Below are positions 40,838-48,891 of a DNA stretch of 64,000 bases, piece by piece. The stretch is from an uncultured Christensenella sp. (lineage in GTDB: Bacteria; Bacillota; Clostridia; Christensenellales; Borkfalkiaceae): the NCBI GenBank assembly GCA_910585685.1, contig CAJUEO010000006.1, positions 1 through 64,000 of the forward strand. The letters are read 5' to 3'. Position 1 is the first letter of the stretch; each line of letters opens with the position of its first letter. The notes beneath the pieces are model-generated. The model made no database searches. It saw nothing but the letters and a program-made list of their open reading frames with translations, and had not been told where the DNA came from. Both the position numbers and the translations under genes were made by a program.

Positions 40838-42391
40838 TTATTTAATTAAACTTTTACCCGTCATTTCTTTGGGCACGGGCAAGCCCATAACCGTCAAAAG
40901 CGTGGGGGCAAGGTCGGCTAAAATTCCGTCCTCGCGCAGTTTTTCGTTTTTGAATTTTTCCGAAACCAGCACAACGGGAACGGGGTTGGTAGTGTGCGCA
41001 GTGAACGGAGAACCGTCCTCCGACAACAGTTTATCCGCATTGCCGTGGTCCGCGGTAAGCAAAGCCGCGCCGCCCATTTCCAATATTTTATCGCAAACTT
41101 TCTTAACACACTCGTCAACGGTGTGTACGGCCTTTACCGCCGCTGGAATAACGCCCGTATGTCCTACCATATCGCAGTTTGCAAAGTTTAAAATTACAAC
41201 GTCGAACTCTCCGCTGTCAAGCTCTTCCAAAACCTTGTCGGTAACTGCATACGCGCTCATTTCGGGCTGCAGGTCGTAGGTTGCAACCTTGGGTGAGGGG
41301 ATAAGGTCGCGCTGTTCTCCGGCGTTAGGCGTTTCCACACCGCCGTTAAAAAAGAAAGTGACGTGCGCATATTTCTCGGTTTCGGCAATTCTGAGCTGCT
41401 TTCTGCCGAGCTTTGCAAGATATTCTCCCAAAGTATTGTCAAGCGAAGTCTTGGGGAAGGCTATTGAAAGCCCTTCAAACGCCGCGTCATAAACAGTGAA
41501 GCAGACGTAAGTTGTGTCAAGATATCCTGTCTTTCTTTCAAACGCAGTGCCCTTAGGTACTACAAATTGCTCCTGCGAAACGGCTCTCGTTATCTGTCTT
41601 GCGCGGTCGGGGCGGAAGTTGAAGCATATTACGCTGTCGCCCTTTTCCAAAAGTCCCACGGGCTTGCCGTCGTCGTAAACTTTAATGGGCTTTATAAACT
41701 CGTCGGTTACGCCCTCGGCATAGCTGTCCTCAACGGCTTTAACGGGGTCGGTGCATTCCGCGCCCGTGCCGAGCGTAAGCATATCGTAAGCCTTTTCAAC
41801 TCTGTCCCAATTGTTGTCGCGATCCATAGCATAGTATCTACCGCATACAGAAGCAATTTTGCCGACGCCGATTTTGTTTATCTCGTTTTGCAAATCGCGT
41901 ATAAAGTCTGCACCGGAGGTGGGGGAAACGTCGCGCCCGTCCATAAAACAGTGAACGTAGCAGTCCTCGATTCCCTGCTGTTTAGCCATCTTCAAAAGCG
42001 CGTAAACGTGGGATATGTGGCTGTGAACGCCTCCGTCCGACAGCAATCCGTACAGGTGTAGTTTTTTGCCGTGTTTCTTTGCGTGCGACATAGCTTTGAC
42101 AAGCGCGGCATTCTCATAAAAATTGCCGTCCTGTATAGCCTTTGTAATCTTGGTAAGGTCCTGGTAAACAATTCTGCCGGCGCCCATATTCAGGTGCCCG
42201 ACTTCGCTGTTTCCCATCTGTCCGTCGGGCAAACCGACGCTCATTCCGCTTGCGCCGAGCGTAGCGGAGGGGTAATTTTTTATAAGCTCGTTTACGTTTT
42301 TGCTTCCGTCAATCGAAATCGCGTTTGCGTTTCCGCTCTCTGCAATTCCGTAACCGTCCATAATTATTAAAGCGTAGGGAATTTTTTTCAT
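40838..42391 (-). CDS. gpmI: Phosphoglycerate mutase, cofactor-independent
   Basis: Interconverts 3- and 2-phosphoglycerate in glycolysis without 2,3-bisphosphoglycerate; a Mn-dependent alkaline-phosphatase-fold enzyme. 517 residues, full length. Motifs: LIIMDGYG at 8-15, the phosphoserine region QMGNSEVGHLNMGAGR at about 56-71, and the metal ligands in HCFMDGRDVSPTSG, NFANCDMVGHTG and TADHGNADK (about 458). Last gene of the glycolytic group read on this strand: pgk, xre, tpiA, gpmI. Confidence 0.97.
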   Translation of the reverse strand: MKKIPYALIIMDGYGIAESGNANAISIDGSKNVNELIKNYPSATLGASGMSVGLPDGQMGNSEVGHLNMGAGRIVYQDLTKITKAIQDGNFYENAALVKAMSHAKKHGKKLHLYGLLSDGGVHSHISHVYALLKMAKQQGIEDCYVHCFMDGRDVSPTSGADFIRDLQNEINKIGVGKIASVCGRYYAMDRDNNWDRVEKAYDMLTLGTGAECTDPVKAVEDSYAEGVTDEFIKPIKVYDDGKPVGLLEKGDSVICFNFRPDRARQITRAVSQEQFVVPKGTAFERKTGYLDTTYVCFTVYDAAFEGLSIAFPKTSLDNTLGEYLAKLGRKQLRIAETEKYAHVTFFFNGGVETPNAGEQRDLIPSPKVATYDLQPEMSAYAVTDKVLEELDSGEFDVVILNFANCDMVGHTGVIPAAVKAVHTVDECVKKVCDKILEMGGAALLTADHGNADKLLSEDGSPFTAHTTNPVPVVLVSEKFKNEKLREDGILADLAPTLLTVMGLPVPKEMTGKSLIK

Positions 42392-42408
42392 AATAAGCCT
42401 CTTGAAAT

Positions 42409-42438
42409 GCGCTACTAAAAAACATTTTTAGTAGCGCA
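42409..42438 (-). terminator. Hairpin between tpiA and gpmI
   Basis: GCGCTACTAAAAA and its complement form a 12-13-bp stem in the 56-bp gap. Neither strand has a good T-tract after the stem, so it is more likely an mRNA-processing or stabilising hairpin than a terminator. Confidence 0.4.
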
Positions 42439-42447
42439 AAAAATTGA

Positions 42448-43194
42448 TTATTTATTGTAATTAACGATAGTTGCAAAGTCCTTTTTAAGCGAAGCGCCGC
42501 CTATAAGACCGCCGTCGATATCGGGCTGAGCCATAAGTCCCTTGCAGTTTGCGGCGTTCATGCTTCCGCCGTATTGAATTCTGACTCTGTTTGCGTCTTT
42601 AACGCAGAACATTTTTCCAAGTTTCTTTCTTATAAACTTAATGGTTTCCTGCGCCTGCTCGTCGGTTGCAGTCTTGCCTGTGCCGATAGCCCAAACAGGT
42701 TCGTAAGCAATTACAAGCTTTTTGATATCCTCAACGCCTGCAAGCCCAATTTCAAGCTGACGCGTAAGTACCTTTTCCGTTTCTCCGCTCTCGCGGTCCT
42801 CAAGCGTTTCACCTATGCAAACAATGGGGCAAAGGTCGTTTTTAAGCGCCGCCAAAGTGCGTCTGTTTACGGTTTCGTTTGTTTCTCCAAAGTATTGGCG
42901 TCTTTCGCTGTGACCTATAATGACGTATTTTACGCCGTACTCTTTAAGCATCGTTGCGGAAATTTCTCCCGTGTATGCGCCGTTCTCGGCAAAATGCACG
43001 TTTTGTGCGCCGATTTTAATTTTCGAACCCTTAGCCGCCTTAACCATAGCCGGTATAAGTATAGCCGGAACGCAAAGCGCAATGTCGCACTTAGCTTCTT
43101 TGACAAGAGGTTTTAATTCTTGTATAAGTTGCTTGCCGCTCTCGGCTGTCATATTCATTTTCCAGTTGCCTGCAATAAAAGGTTTTCTTGCCAT
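42448..43194 (-). CDS. tpiA: Triosephosphate isomerase
   Basis: Interconverts glyceraldehyde-3-phosphate and dihydroxyacetone phosphate. 248 residues with FIAGNWKMN at 6-14 (Lys12), the catalytic histidine in VIIGHSERRQYFGE (about 92-105), the catalytic Glu in AYEPVWAIGTGK (about 162-173), and the phosphate-binding GGSMNAAN and LIGGASLK. Lies between an Xre-family gene and gpmI on the minus strand. RBS GGAG is present. Confidence 0.98.
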   Translation of the reverse strand: MARKPFIAGNWKMNMTAESGKQLIQELKPLVKEAKCDIALCVPAILIPAMVKAAKGSKIKIGAQNVHFAENGAYTGEISATMLKEYGVKYVIIGHSERRQYFGETNETVNRRTLAALKNDLCPIVCIGETLEDRESGETEKVLTRQLEIGLAGVEDIKKLVIAYEPVWAIGTGKTATDEQAQETIKFIRKKLGKMFCVKDANRVRIQYGGSMNAANCKGLMAQPDIDGGLIGGASLKKDFATIVNYNK

Positions 43195-43273
43195 TTGTTG
43201 ACTCCTTTACGTTTTTATCTTAAAAATTATAGCACATTAAATTGCGAAATGCAACGGCATAATAAGCCATTCG

Positions 43274-43615
43274 TTAATTTTTTACACTTTCATCAAAAAT
43301 TTTTTCCCGTTCGTCATCTGAAAGGTATCCGGCTAAAAACATTTCCTCCAGCCCGATGTTGTAAAATTGCGAAAACTTATATGCCTGAATTATGCTCGGC
43401 GTATTCTCTCCGCTTTCATACCTTAAAACAGTGGGGGTAGGAATGCCTGTTCCGTCAGAAACTGCTTGTAAAGTGTAAGCTTTGTATTTTCTTAATTCTT
43501 TTAAACAGTTTGAAAACGCGTTCTTTAATTGCTCTTCCGATAATTTGAACTCATTTCCGTCTTTGTCGGTAAGAATCGCATAAAAAATATTATCAATAAA
43601 CATAAAATTTTTCAA
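43274..43615 (-). CDS. Xre-type HTH protein inside the glycolytic cluster
   Basis: A 113-residue regulator. N-terminal ~40 residues are of unknown type (an acidic, aromatic-rich segment, EFKLSEEQ), followed by an Xre/HTH_3 domain (about 38-95): LKELRKYKAYTLQAVSDGTG, then PTPTVLRYESGENTPS. It is located between pgk and tpiA on the same strand, with the pgk terminator just 9 nt before its ATG. No clear promoter is seen, so it may depend on read-through. A product-sensing regulator of the glycolytic genes is possible, but nothing in the sequence demonstrates it. Confidence 0.72.
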   Translation of the reverse strand: MKNFMFIDNIFYAILTDKDGNEFKLSEEQLKNAFSNCLKELRKYKAYTLQAVSDGTGIPTPTVLRYESGENTPSIIQAYKFSQFYNIGLEEMFLAGYLSDDEREKIFDESVKN

Positions 43616-43623
43616 ATAACAGT

Positions 43624-43656
43624 TAAAACGGCGAAGCAGTTTTACTTCGCCGTCAA
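43624..43656 (-). terminator. Terminator between pgk and the HTH gene
   Basis: On the minus strand ACGGCGAAG (43653-43645) pairs with CTTCGCCGT (43636-43628), followed by TTTAACTG. The T run is short, so partial read-through into the HTH gene, whose ATG is 9 nt beyond, is likely. Confidence 0.65.
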
Positions 43657-43669
43657 AATTATATTTACT

Positions 43670-44980
43670 TTATTTCTTATCGTTCAAGCAAGCGATACCG
43701 GGCAACACTTTTCCCTCGAAAAGTTCAAGCGAAGCGCCGCCGCCCGTAGAAATGTGCGTCATTTTATCTGCAAAACCAAGCTGCTGAACTGCCGCCGCGG
43801 AATCTCCTCCGCCGATAATGGTGGTGCACTTTCCGTGTACGTCTGCAAGCGCCTGAGCCACTGCGATTGTTCCCTTTGCAAGGGTGGGGTTCTCGAACAC
43901 GCCCATAGGACCGTTCCAGATTACAGCCTTAGCCGAAGCAATTTTATCGGCGTAAAGCTTTCTCGTCTTTTCACCTATATCCATACCCATTTTGTCGGAG
44001 GGTATTTTGTTTGAATCAACAATTTCCACTGCGATAGCCTCGTCAATGGGCTCGGGGAAATGAGTTGTAACAACCGTATCGATAGGCAGTAAAAGCTCTT
44101 TACCCGATTTTTCTGCTTTTGCCATCATTTCCTTGCAGTAGTCGATTTTTTCCTCGTCAAGCAGCGAGGTGCCAACTTCATAGCCCTTTGCTTTGAGGAA
44201 GGTGTAAGCCATACCGCCGCCTATTATAAGCGTGTCGCACTTTTCCAGAAGGTTTGAAATTACGTTGAGCTTATCGGCAACCTTTGCGCCGCCGAGAATA
44301 GCTACAAACGGACGGCTGGGGTTTTCCAACGTGTCAGCCATAACTTCAAGCTCTTTTTCGATAAGGAAGCCGCAGACTGCGGTTTTAACTATGCCGTATT
44401 CAACGATAGCCGCGGTGGAAGCGTGCGAGCGGTGCGCCGTTCCGAAAGCGTCGTTGACGTAGATGTCTGCGTTATATGCAAGCTCTTTGCAGAAGTTTTC
44501 GTCCTTTTTCTCTTCTTCCCAATGGAAGCGGAGGTTTTCCAAAAGCACGGCTTCTCCGTCCTTTAAAGCGTCGCGCTTAGCTTTGGCGTCGGCGCCTATT
44601 ACGTCGCTTGCAAACACAACTTTTCCGCCGAGCAACTCGTTAAGTCTTGCCGCAACGGGTGCAAGAGTAAGCTTTTTGGGTTCGTCCTTCAATGCCTTTG
44701 CAATAAGCTCTTCCTTAGTTGCTTCACCCTTGTCAACTTTCTTTAAATCCTTTTTATTGAGCTTTACTTCGCTTGAAAAAATCGAGTGGGGTTTGCCCAT
44801 ATGCGAACACAGCGTAACGCGCGCGCCGTTTTCAAGCAAATACTTAATTGTGGGAAGCGCGCCCATAATTCTGTTTTCGTCGGTTATAACGCCGTCTTTC
44901 ATAGGTACGTTGAAATCGCAACGTACAAGCACGTTTTTACCTTTGAGGTCTTTGAGGTCCTTGACGGACATCTTATTCAT
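43670..44980 (-). CDS. pgk: Phosphoglycerate kinase with an insertion
   Basis: Transfers phosphate from 1,3-bisphosphoglycerate to ADP. 436 residues, about 40 more than the usual 395. The core is intact: VRCDFNVPMKDG (about 20-31), GGAKVADKL (about 229), and GGGDSAAAV (about 395). The extra length is mainly a Lys/Glu-rich insertion (about residues 70-105, LNKKDLKKVDKGEA) between CSHMGKPH and LAPVAARL in the N-terminal domain, a region that forms a surface loop. First gene of the minus-strand glycolytic group and followed by a terminator, so it may be made in excess of tpiA and gpmI. Confidence 0.95.
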   Translation of the reverse strand: MNKMSVKDLKDLKGKNVLVRCDFNVPMKDGVITDENRIMGALPTIKYLLENGARVTLCSHMGKPHSIFSSEVKLNKKDLKKVDKGEATKEELIAKALKDEPKKLTLAPVAARLNELLGGKVVFASDVIGADAKAKRDALKDGEAVLLENLRFHWEEEKKDENFCKELAYNADIYVNDAFGTAHRSHASTAAIVEYGIVKTAVCGFLIEKELEVMADTLENPSRPFVAILGGAKVADKLNVISNLLEKCDTLIIGGGMAYTFLKAKGYEVGTSLLDEEKIDYCKEMMAKAEKSGKELLLPIDTVVTTHFPEPIDEAIAVEIVDSNKIPSDKMGMDIGEKTRKLYADKIASAKAVIWNGPMGVFENPTLAKGTIAVAQALADVHGKCTTIIGGGDSAAAVQQLGFADKMTHISTGGGASLELFEGKVLPGIACLNDKK

Positions 44981-45018
44981 AGTTTGTTCTCCTTGAATAA
45001 ATAATTTTTTACTTATTT

Positions 45019-45047
45019 ATTATAGAATAATGCTTTAAAAAAGTCAA
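45019..45047 (-). promoter_or_regulatory. Promoter of pgk
   Basis: Minus strand TTGACT (45047-45042), 17-bp spacer, TATAAT (45024-45019). Confidence 0.85.
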
Positions 45048-45099
45048 TAGAAGTTTTGCAATTTACAACCGTTTTGTTTAAAATTCTGATTATCGGGTA

Positions 45100-45128
45100 T
45101 TGACTTATACATTGCCGCATGATATAAC
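45100..45128 (+). promoter_or_regulatory. Promoter of the 45135 gene, leaderless, operator-like
   Basis: TTGACT (45100-45105), 17-bp spacer, TATAAC (45123-45128). The ATG is at 45135, 6 nt after the -10 box. The spacer has an imperfect inverted repeat, TATACAT (45106-45112) facing ATGATATA (45119-45126), and resembles the promoter at 46158-46186, which drives the paralogous gene. Confidence 0.7.
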
Positions 45129-45134
45129 TGAAAT

Positions 45135-45737
45135 ATGAGAGAATTTTTTGTCAACGGTTCGGCATTTAAAATAATTCAGATAATAATTTATATATTGGCT
45201 ACTGTTGCGTTTGGCTATATAAGTTATTTACTTTGTTCGTTGGGATTTATCGACTATTTATATGACGAGTATCAAAAAGGATACATTTACGAAGTACAAA
45301 TAAACGACTCTGATTTAAGCGAAGATAATTTACAATATTATTTAAAGTTTGAAAAGGACAGTTTAAAGTTATTTTGCGGCAAGGACGATAGTGCGGACGT
45401 CGAAATAGGAACTTTAAAATTTAACGATAAATCAAGAAAATGTTTTGTTTTCACTACCGCCGACGAACAAACGCTTACGGTCGAGTATGACAGTATCGAC
45501 TGTTACACTATTTACTCTATTATTCACAGTGTCAGTGTTTTCGTTATTTCTATAACCGTTTATTTTGCTTTGATTACAGTTTTACATTGTTTAGTGACTT
45601 ATTTCGGCAGAAACTCTTTTAACGCAAATAAATGCGGCATTATTTTAAACGTAATTGCGCTGCCCGTCGGTTTATTGGGGGTTTTCGGTTGCTATATGGC
45701 AAGCATTTATTTGAAATCTAAGCCTGAAGATTATTAA
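45135..45737 (+). CDS. Small membrane protein, paralogue of the 46215 N-terminus
   Basis: A 200-residue protein with four predicted helices: one near 15-37, then a soluble loop of about 90 residues, and helices near 125-150 and 160-190. It aligns with the first 200 residues of the protein at 46215: shared features are AFKIIQIIIYILA (there AFRIVQAIIYLLA) and FGRNSFNANKCGIILN (there LGRKSIAANNCGIALN). So it is a stand-alone copy of that module. There is no SD; a -10 box ends 6 nt before the ATG. Function unknown. Confidence 0.78.
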   Translation: MREFFVNGSAFKIIQIIIYILATVAFGYISYLLCSLGFIDYLYDEYQKGYIYEVQINDSDLSEDNLQYYLKFEKDSLKLFCGKDDSADVEIGTLKFNDKSRKCFVFTTADEQTLTVEYDSIDCYTIYSIIHSVSVFVISITVYFALITVLHCLVTYFGRNSFNANKCGIILNVIALPVGLLGVFGCYMASIYLKSKPEDY

Positions 45738-45751
45738 AAGCAGTTATATTT

Positions 45752-45787
45752 AAAGGCGCGGCTTTATAAAAGTCGCGCCTTTTTTTA
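45752..45787. terminator. Bidirectional terminator
   Basis: AAAGGCGCGGCTT and AAGTCGCGCCTTT pair with one wobble and are followed by seven T; serves the 45135 gene and the convergent Xre gene. Confidence 0.88.
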
Positions 45788-46102
45788 TTGTTTACCCGAA
45801 TTTGCCAACTTCAACAGCTCATAAATTTGATTGACGGCAAGTGCGTCCATTTTATTGAGCTCGCTAATAATTTTTTTGTACTCGACAGGGTACTCGAAAT
45901 TTTCCTCAAAAAACTCCCCCAAAGATAAATTGAAATAATCGCAAAAATTTATAAGCGCTTCAATAGAGGGCATACATTTTCCGTTTTCAATCTGGTTTAT
46001 ATATTCCGAACTTTGCCCAAGCTCGAGGCTGAGCTTTCTTGCGGAAATGTTGTGCGCAATGCGTATGCGCGAATACCTTATTTTAATAAAATTTTTATCC
46101 AT
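45785..46102 (-). CDS. Xre-family regulator
   Basis: A 105-residue DNA-binding protein. Residues about 8-62 form a canonical HTH_3 domain (SRIRIAHNISARKLSLELGQ, then EYINQIENGKCMPSIEALI), followed by a helical C-terminal part that may dimerise. It lies between two paralogous membrane-protein genes and divergently from 46215. TACATA/TATGTA sites lie in the shared intergenic region and inside the 46158 promoter, so it is the obvious candidate to bind them and probably controls both 45135 and 46215. Confidence 0.82.
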   Translation of the reverse strand: MDKNFIKIRYSRIRIAHNISARKLSLELGQSSEYINQIENGKCMPSIEALINFCDYFNLSLGEFFEENFEYPVEYKKIISELNKMDALAVNQIYELLKLANSGKQ

Positions 46103-46116
46103 ATTACCATTCTATA

Positions 46117-46186
46117 ATATGTGTAATTATTATTTACATATTTAAACCTTTCAACGCTTGACTTACATATTTTCACTATGTATAAT
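46117..46186 (+). promoter_or_regulatory. Promoter of 46215 with inverted-repeat operators
   Basis: TTGACT (46158-46163), 17-bp spacer, TATAAT (46181-46186). The spacer contains TACATA (46164-46169) and TATGTA (46177-46182), a perfect inverted repeat with 7-bp separation. A second pair, ATATGT (46117-46122) and ACATAT (46136-46141), lies toward the divergent Xre gene. Confidence 0.72.
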
Positions 46187-46214
46187 GTAATAAATAAATA
46201 TTTATGAGGTGTAT

Positions 46215-47900
46215 ATGAAGAAAATCGGGTCAGGTTTTGCATTCAGAATTGTGCAGGCAATTATATATTTGCTTGCATTTAGCGGATTTCTTTTCGGAAG
46301 TATCTGGTTGAATCAGGGCAGCATTTCAAACTATATAAAAAAATATTGCGCAGAAAATGAAATAGGTTCCGAAGGATTATCTGTACAGTTTGATTATGAC
46401 AGTCCCAATTATAGAACAGGAGATTACAGGTTAGTAGTTAAACAAGACGGTTTGGTTTTAAAACATAAGCCAAGCGGCAGTAATGGCAATTCCGATTACA
46501 CGGTTATAGGAAGTTTAAAAAGCGACAGTCAGTCCGAGAAAATTATTACTTTTGAATGTATAGACGGAAGTAATATTCAGATAAACTACGACGAAGTAGA
46601 TAGCTACTGTTATTATGAATATGAAACATCTACGAATATGTCGTTTGCTTTTATGATTGTTGCCATAATTTTGTCTGTATTTATGCTGCTTGAATTTGTC
46701 GTTGCATTCTTGGGCAGAAAATCGATTGCGGCAAACAATTGCGGAATAGCCTTGAACTTTCTGTTTTCCCTTTCGGCTTTCGGATTATGCGGACTTATCG
46801 GCGCAATAAAGGGAAGAATGTATCTGCAGTTTAAGCACAACATGCAAATTATGCAAACACATCTTGGCGCTCAAAATCAAAGCGAAGAGTATGTGGAAGC
46901 CGCGACTGCCGGGTGCACAGTAGAAAATTCTGCACCGTCACAGGAAGTCGGCTCGAAAGAAACCTATGCAACTACTCAAAATAGCGCGGCAGTAAGACAG
47001 GCAAACGTCAAAAGCGGAGCTAAACTTTCGGATAAGATTTTCTTTATTGCAGTTTGTGTGCTCTATGCGGCGTTTTTAATAATTGGCATTGTCGGTATGG
47101 CGGCGCCGTCCTCGGGATTGCTATGGAGCAGCGGAGATATGGCGGAGCTTGAAATTATAGCTGCTAACTTTATTACGGGTTTGGCAATGCTTCCCATGTG
47201 TGCCACCGTGGGCTTATTTATAGCGTTTTGCTCTCCGCTCAAAACTAACAAGAAGGCAATGTTTATAACTCTCGGCGTTACAGCGGCGGTTATGTTAGTT
47301 CTCGATATTGTTTTCTTCGTGGTAAAATCAACCGCAGAAGAGGGAATGTACGAGCTCATTCTGTCGGCTTCCAATGCAATCAACGGCAACCTTTCCGACT
47401 CGACGGCAATATCGGTCAGCCTCATACTTTCGCAGGTAGGCGTAATTTTGGTATATGCTTTAAAGTTTGTGCCCGTCAATCCCGACAAAATAGCAAAGTT
47501 AAGCGAGCGTATCGAAAATTCGGGCGGCAGCGAACTTGTCGACGCAGGCAACAAAGTAATAGCCGTGCTTTTAAATTGTCTTAAAGCTATTTTGAGGTTC
47601 AGATACAAGCACGAAAGGGCGTTTGTGTTTATCGCTACGTTTATGATGACTTTCGGAGTTTTCGTTTCGCTGTATGTCATTGTTGTTGCAATGGTGCTTG
47701 TAATTATAGTCGGTTTGGTAATATTCTTCGGCAAGTTCTACGTCGATACTCCCAGGCGCGACTATGTCATAATAGACGGGGGATACGAGCGCGTTTTGAA
47801 ATACAACGGCTACTATCTCGGCAGTGACAAGTATGTGGACGACATAGGTCGAACCTGGTTTACCGACGACAACGGCTCTACGTTCTATCTTGGCAAATAA
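46215..47900 (+). CDS. Three-part membrane protein with ERVL C-terminal domain
   Basis: A 561-residue protein made of three segments. Residues 1-205 match the stand-alone protein at 45135 (two or three helices around a soluble loop). Residues about 206-275 are a low-complexity linker (QNQSEEYVEAATAG). Residues about 276-500 hold six to seven predicted membrane helices. Residues about 500-561 are the VIIDGGYERVLKY/DDNGSTFYLG domain also found at the end of the protein at 40200. So the gene looks like a fusion of modules that occur separately nearby. Start chosen at ATG 46215 behind GAGGTG. Function unknown; no transporter signature was recognised. Confidence 0.72.
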   Translation: MKKIGSGFAFRIVQAIIYLLAFSGFLFGSIWLNQGSISNYIKKYCAENEIGSEGLSVQFDYDSPNYRTGDYRLVVKQDGLVLKHKPSGSNGNSDYTVIGSLKSDSQSEKIITFECIDGSNIQINYDEVDSYCYYEYETSTNMSFAFMIVAIILSVFMLLEFVVAFLGRKSIAANNCGIALNFLFSLSAFGLCGLIGAIKGRMYLQFKHNMQIMQTHLGAQNQSEEYVEAATAGCTVENSAPSQEVGSKETYATTQNSAAVRQANVKSGAKLSDKIFFIAVCVLYAAFLIIGIVGMAAPSSGLLWSSGDMAELEIIAANFITGLAMLPMCATVGLFIAFCSPLKTNKKAMFITLGVTAAVMLVLDIVFFVVKSTAEEGMYELILSASNAINGNLSDSTAISVSLILSQVGVILVYALKFVPVNPDKIAKLSERIENSGGSELVDAGNKVIAVLLNCLKAILRFRYKHERAFVFIATFMMTFGVFVSLYVIVVAMVLVIIVGLVIFFGKFYVDTPRRDYVIIDGGYERVLKYNGYYLGSDKYVDDIGRTWFTDDNGSTFYLGK

Positions 47901-47915
47901 TTAAAATTTTTAATT

Positions 47916-47946
47916 GGCGCGGCTTTGACAAGCCGCGCCTTTTTTG
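47916..47946 (+). terminator. Terminator
   Basis: GGCGCGGCTT and AAGCCGCGCC pair around TGAC and are followed by six T; ends the 46215 gene. Confidence 0.92.
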
Positions 47947-47958
47947 TATGTAAAACGT

Positions 47959-47987
47959 TTGTGGTAAATTTTATTTTATGTTATAAT
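47959..47987 (+). promoter_or_regulatory. Promoter of tyrA
   Basis: TTGTGG (47959-47964), 17-bp spacer, TATAAT (47982-47987); SD GGAG (47997-48000) and ATG at 48007 follow. Confidence 0.6.
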
Positions 47988-48006
47988 GTACAAAACGGAG
48001 AAGATT

Positions 48007-48858
48007 ATGAAAATTTGTGTTGTCGGTCTCGGCATAATAGGCGGCTCGCTCAGCCTCGCTTTAAAGCGTGCCAAATATACCGTTGACGGTTGGAACAGAA
48101 ACCCGTTGCCCCTGGAATATGCCTTAACTAACGGTGTAATTGACGGGGTTGCGACGCATTTTAAAAATTACGACGTCGTCTTTTTGGCTCTGCCTCCAAA
48201 GGTAACTCAAAACTTTTTGGACGGGTGCGAGTTCAGGGACGGCGCAATTGTGTCCGACGTTTGCGGCGTAAAAAAATGCGTCGAGGATATTGTTTTAAAG
48301 CGTGAAAGAAATTACCGCTACGTCGGTTGTCATCCTATGGCAGGCAAAGAGGTGTCGGGCATCGAGGCGGCTTGCTCCGACCTTTTCGACGGCGCAAGTA
48401 TGGTTATAACTTCCAATGCGGATACAGACATCGAGGCTTTGAACGTAATACGTCAACTTACAAAGGATATGGGTTTTGGCAGAATAGTCGAGTGCTCTGC
48501 TGAAATTCACGACAAAAAAATAGCATACACCTCGCAGCTTGCGCACATTGTATCCAACGCCTACGTCAAGGACGACGACATAGACTGTTGTCTTGGTTTT
48601 ACGGGCGGAAGTTTTCAGGATATGACAAGGATAGCCGGCGTGGACGAGAATATGTGGGCTTCGCTCTATCTTGAAAATGCGGCAAATATATCCGAAAAAA
48701 TTCAAAAACTTATATCTTCGCTTGCGGAAATTAAGGGTGCAATAGACGAAAACGATATGCAAAAGTTGACCTGTATTTTGAAAAACGGCAGGTTGCTTTT
48801 TGAAAACAGTAAAAAAATTAATGCAAATAGCAGTATTTTAGTAAAAAATTTGAAGTAA
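48007..48858 (+). CDS. tyrA: Prephenate dehydrogenase family protein
   Basis: Oxidatively decarboxylates prephenate toward tyrosine. 283 residues. Rossmann motif VGLGIIGGSLSLALKR (6-21) at the start, then VFLALPP, SDVCGVKK and GCHPMAGKEVSGIEAA (about 108-123), a TyrA signature with the catalytic His in CHPMAG, and a helical C-terminal domain. No ACT domain is attached, so allosteric feedback would have to come from another region. Start at ATG 48007 with GGAG 6 nt upstream; an in-frame codon at 47986 lies inside the -10 box. Confidence 0.93.
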   Translation: MKICVVGLGIIGGSLSLALKRAKYTVDGWNRNPLPLEYALTNGVIDGVATHFKNYDVVFLALPPKVTQNFLDGCEFRDGAIVSDVCGVKKCVEDIVLKRERNYRYVGCHPMAGKEVSGIEAACSDLFDGASMVITSNADTDIEALNVIRQLTKDMGFGRIVECSAEIHDKKIAYTSQLAHIVSNAYVKDDDIDCCLGFTGGSFQDMTRIAGVDENMWASLYLENAANISEKIQKLISSLAEIKGAIDENDMQKLTCILKNGRLLFENSKKINANSSILVKNLK

Positions 48859-48891
48859 TTTTCAAATTAATATGTTATAATGAGTTAAACT

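Noticed and set aside
43274..43615. Toxin-antitoxin interpretation of the Xre-type gene
   Set aside because: No adjacent small toxin gene; neighbours are pgk and tpiA.
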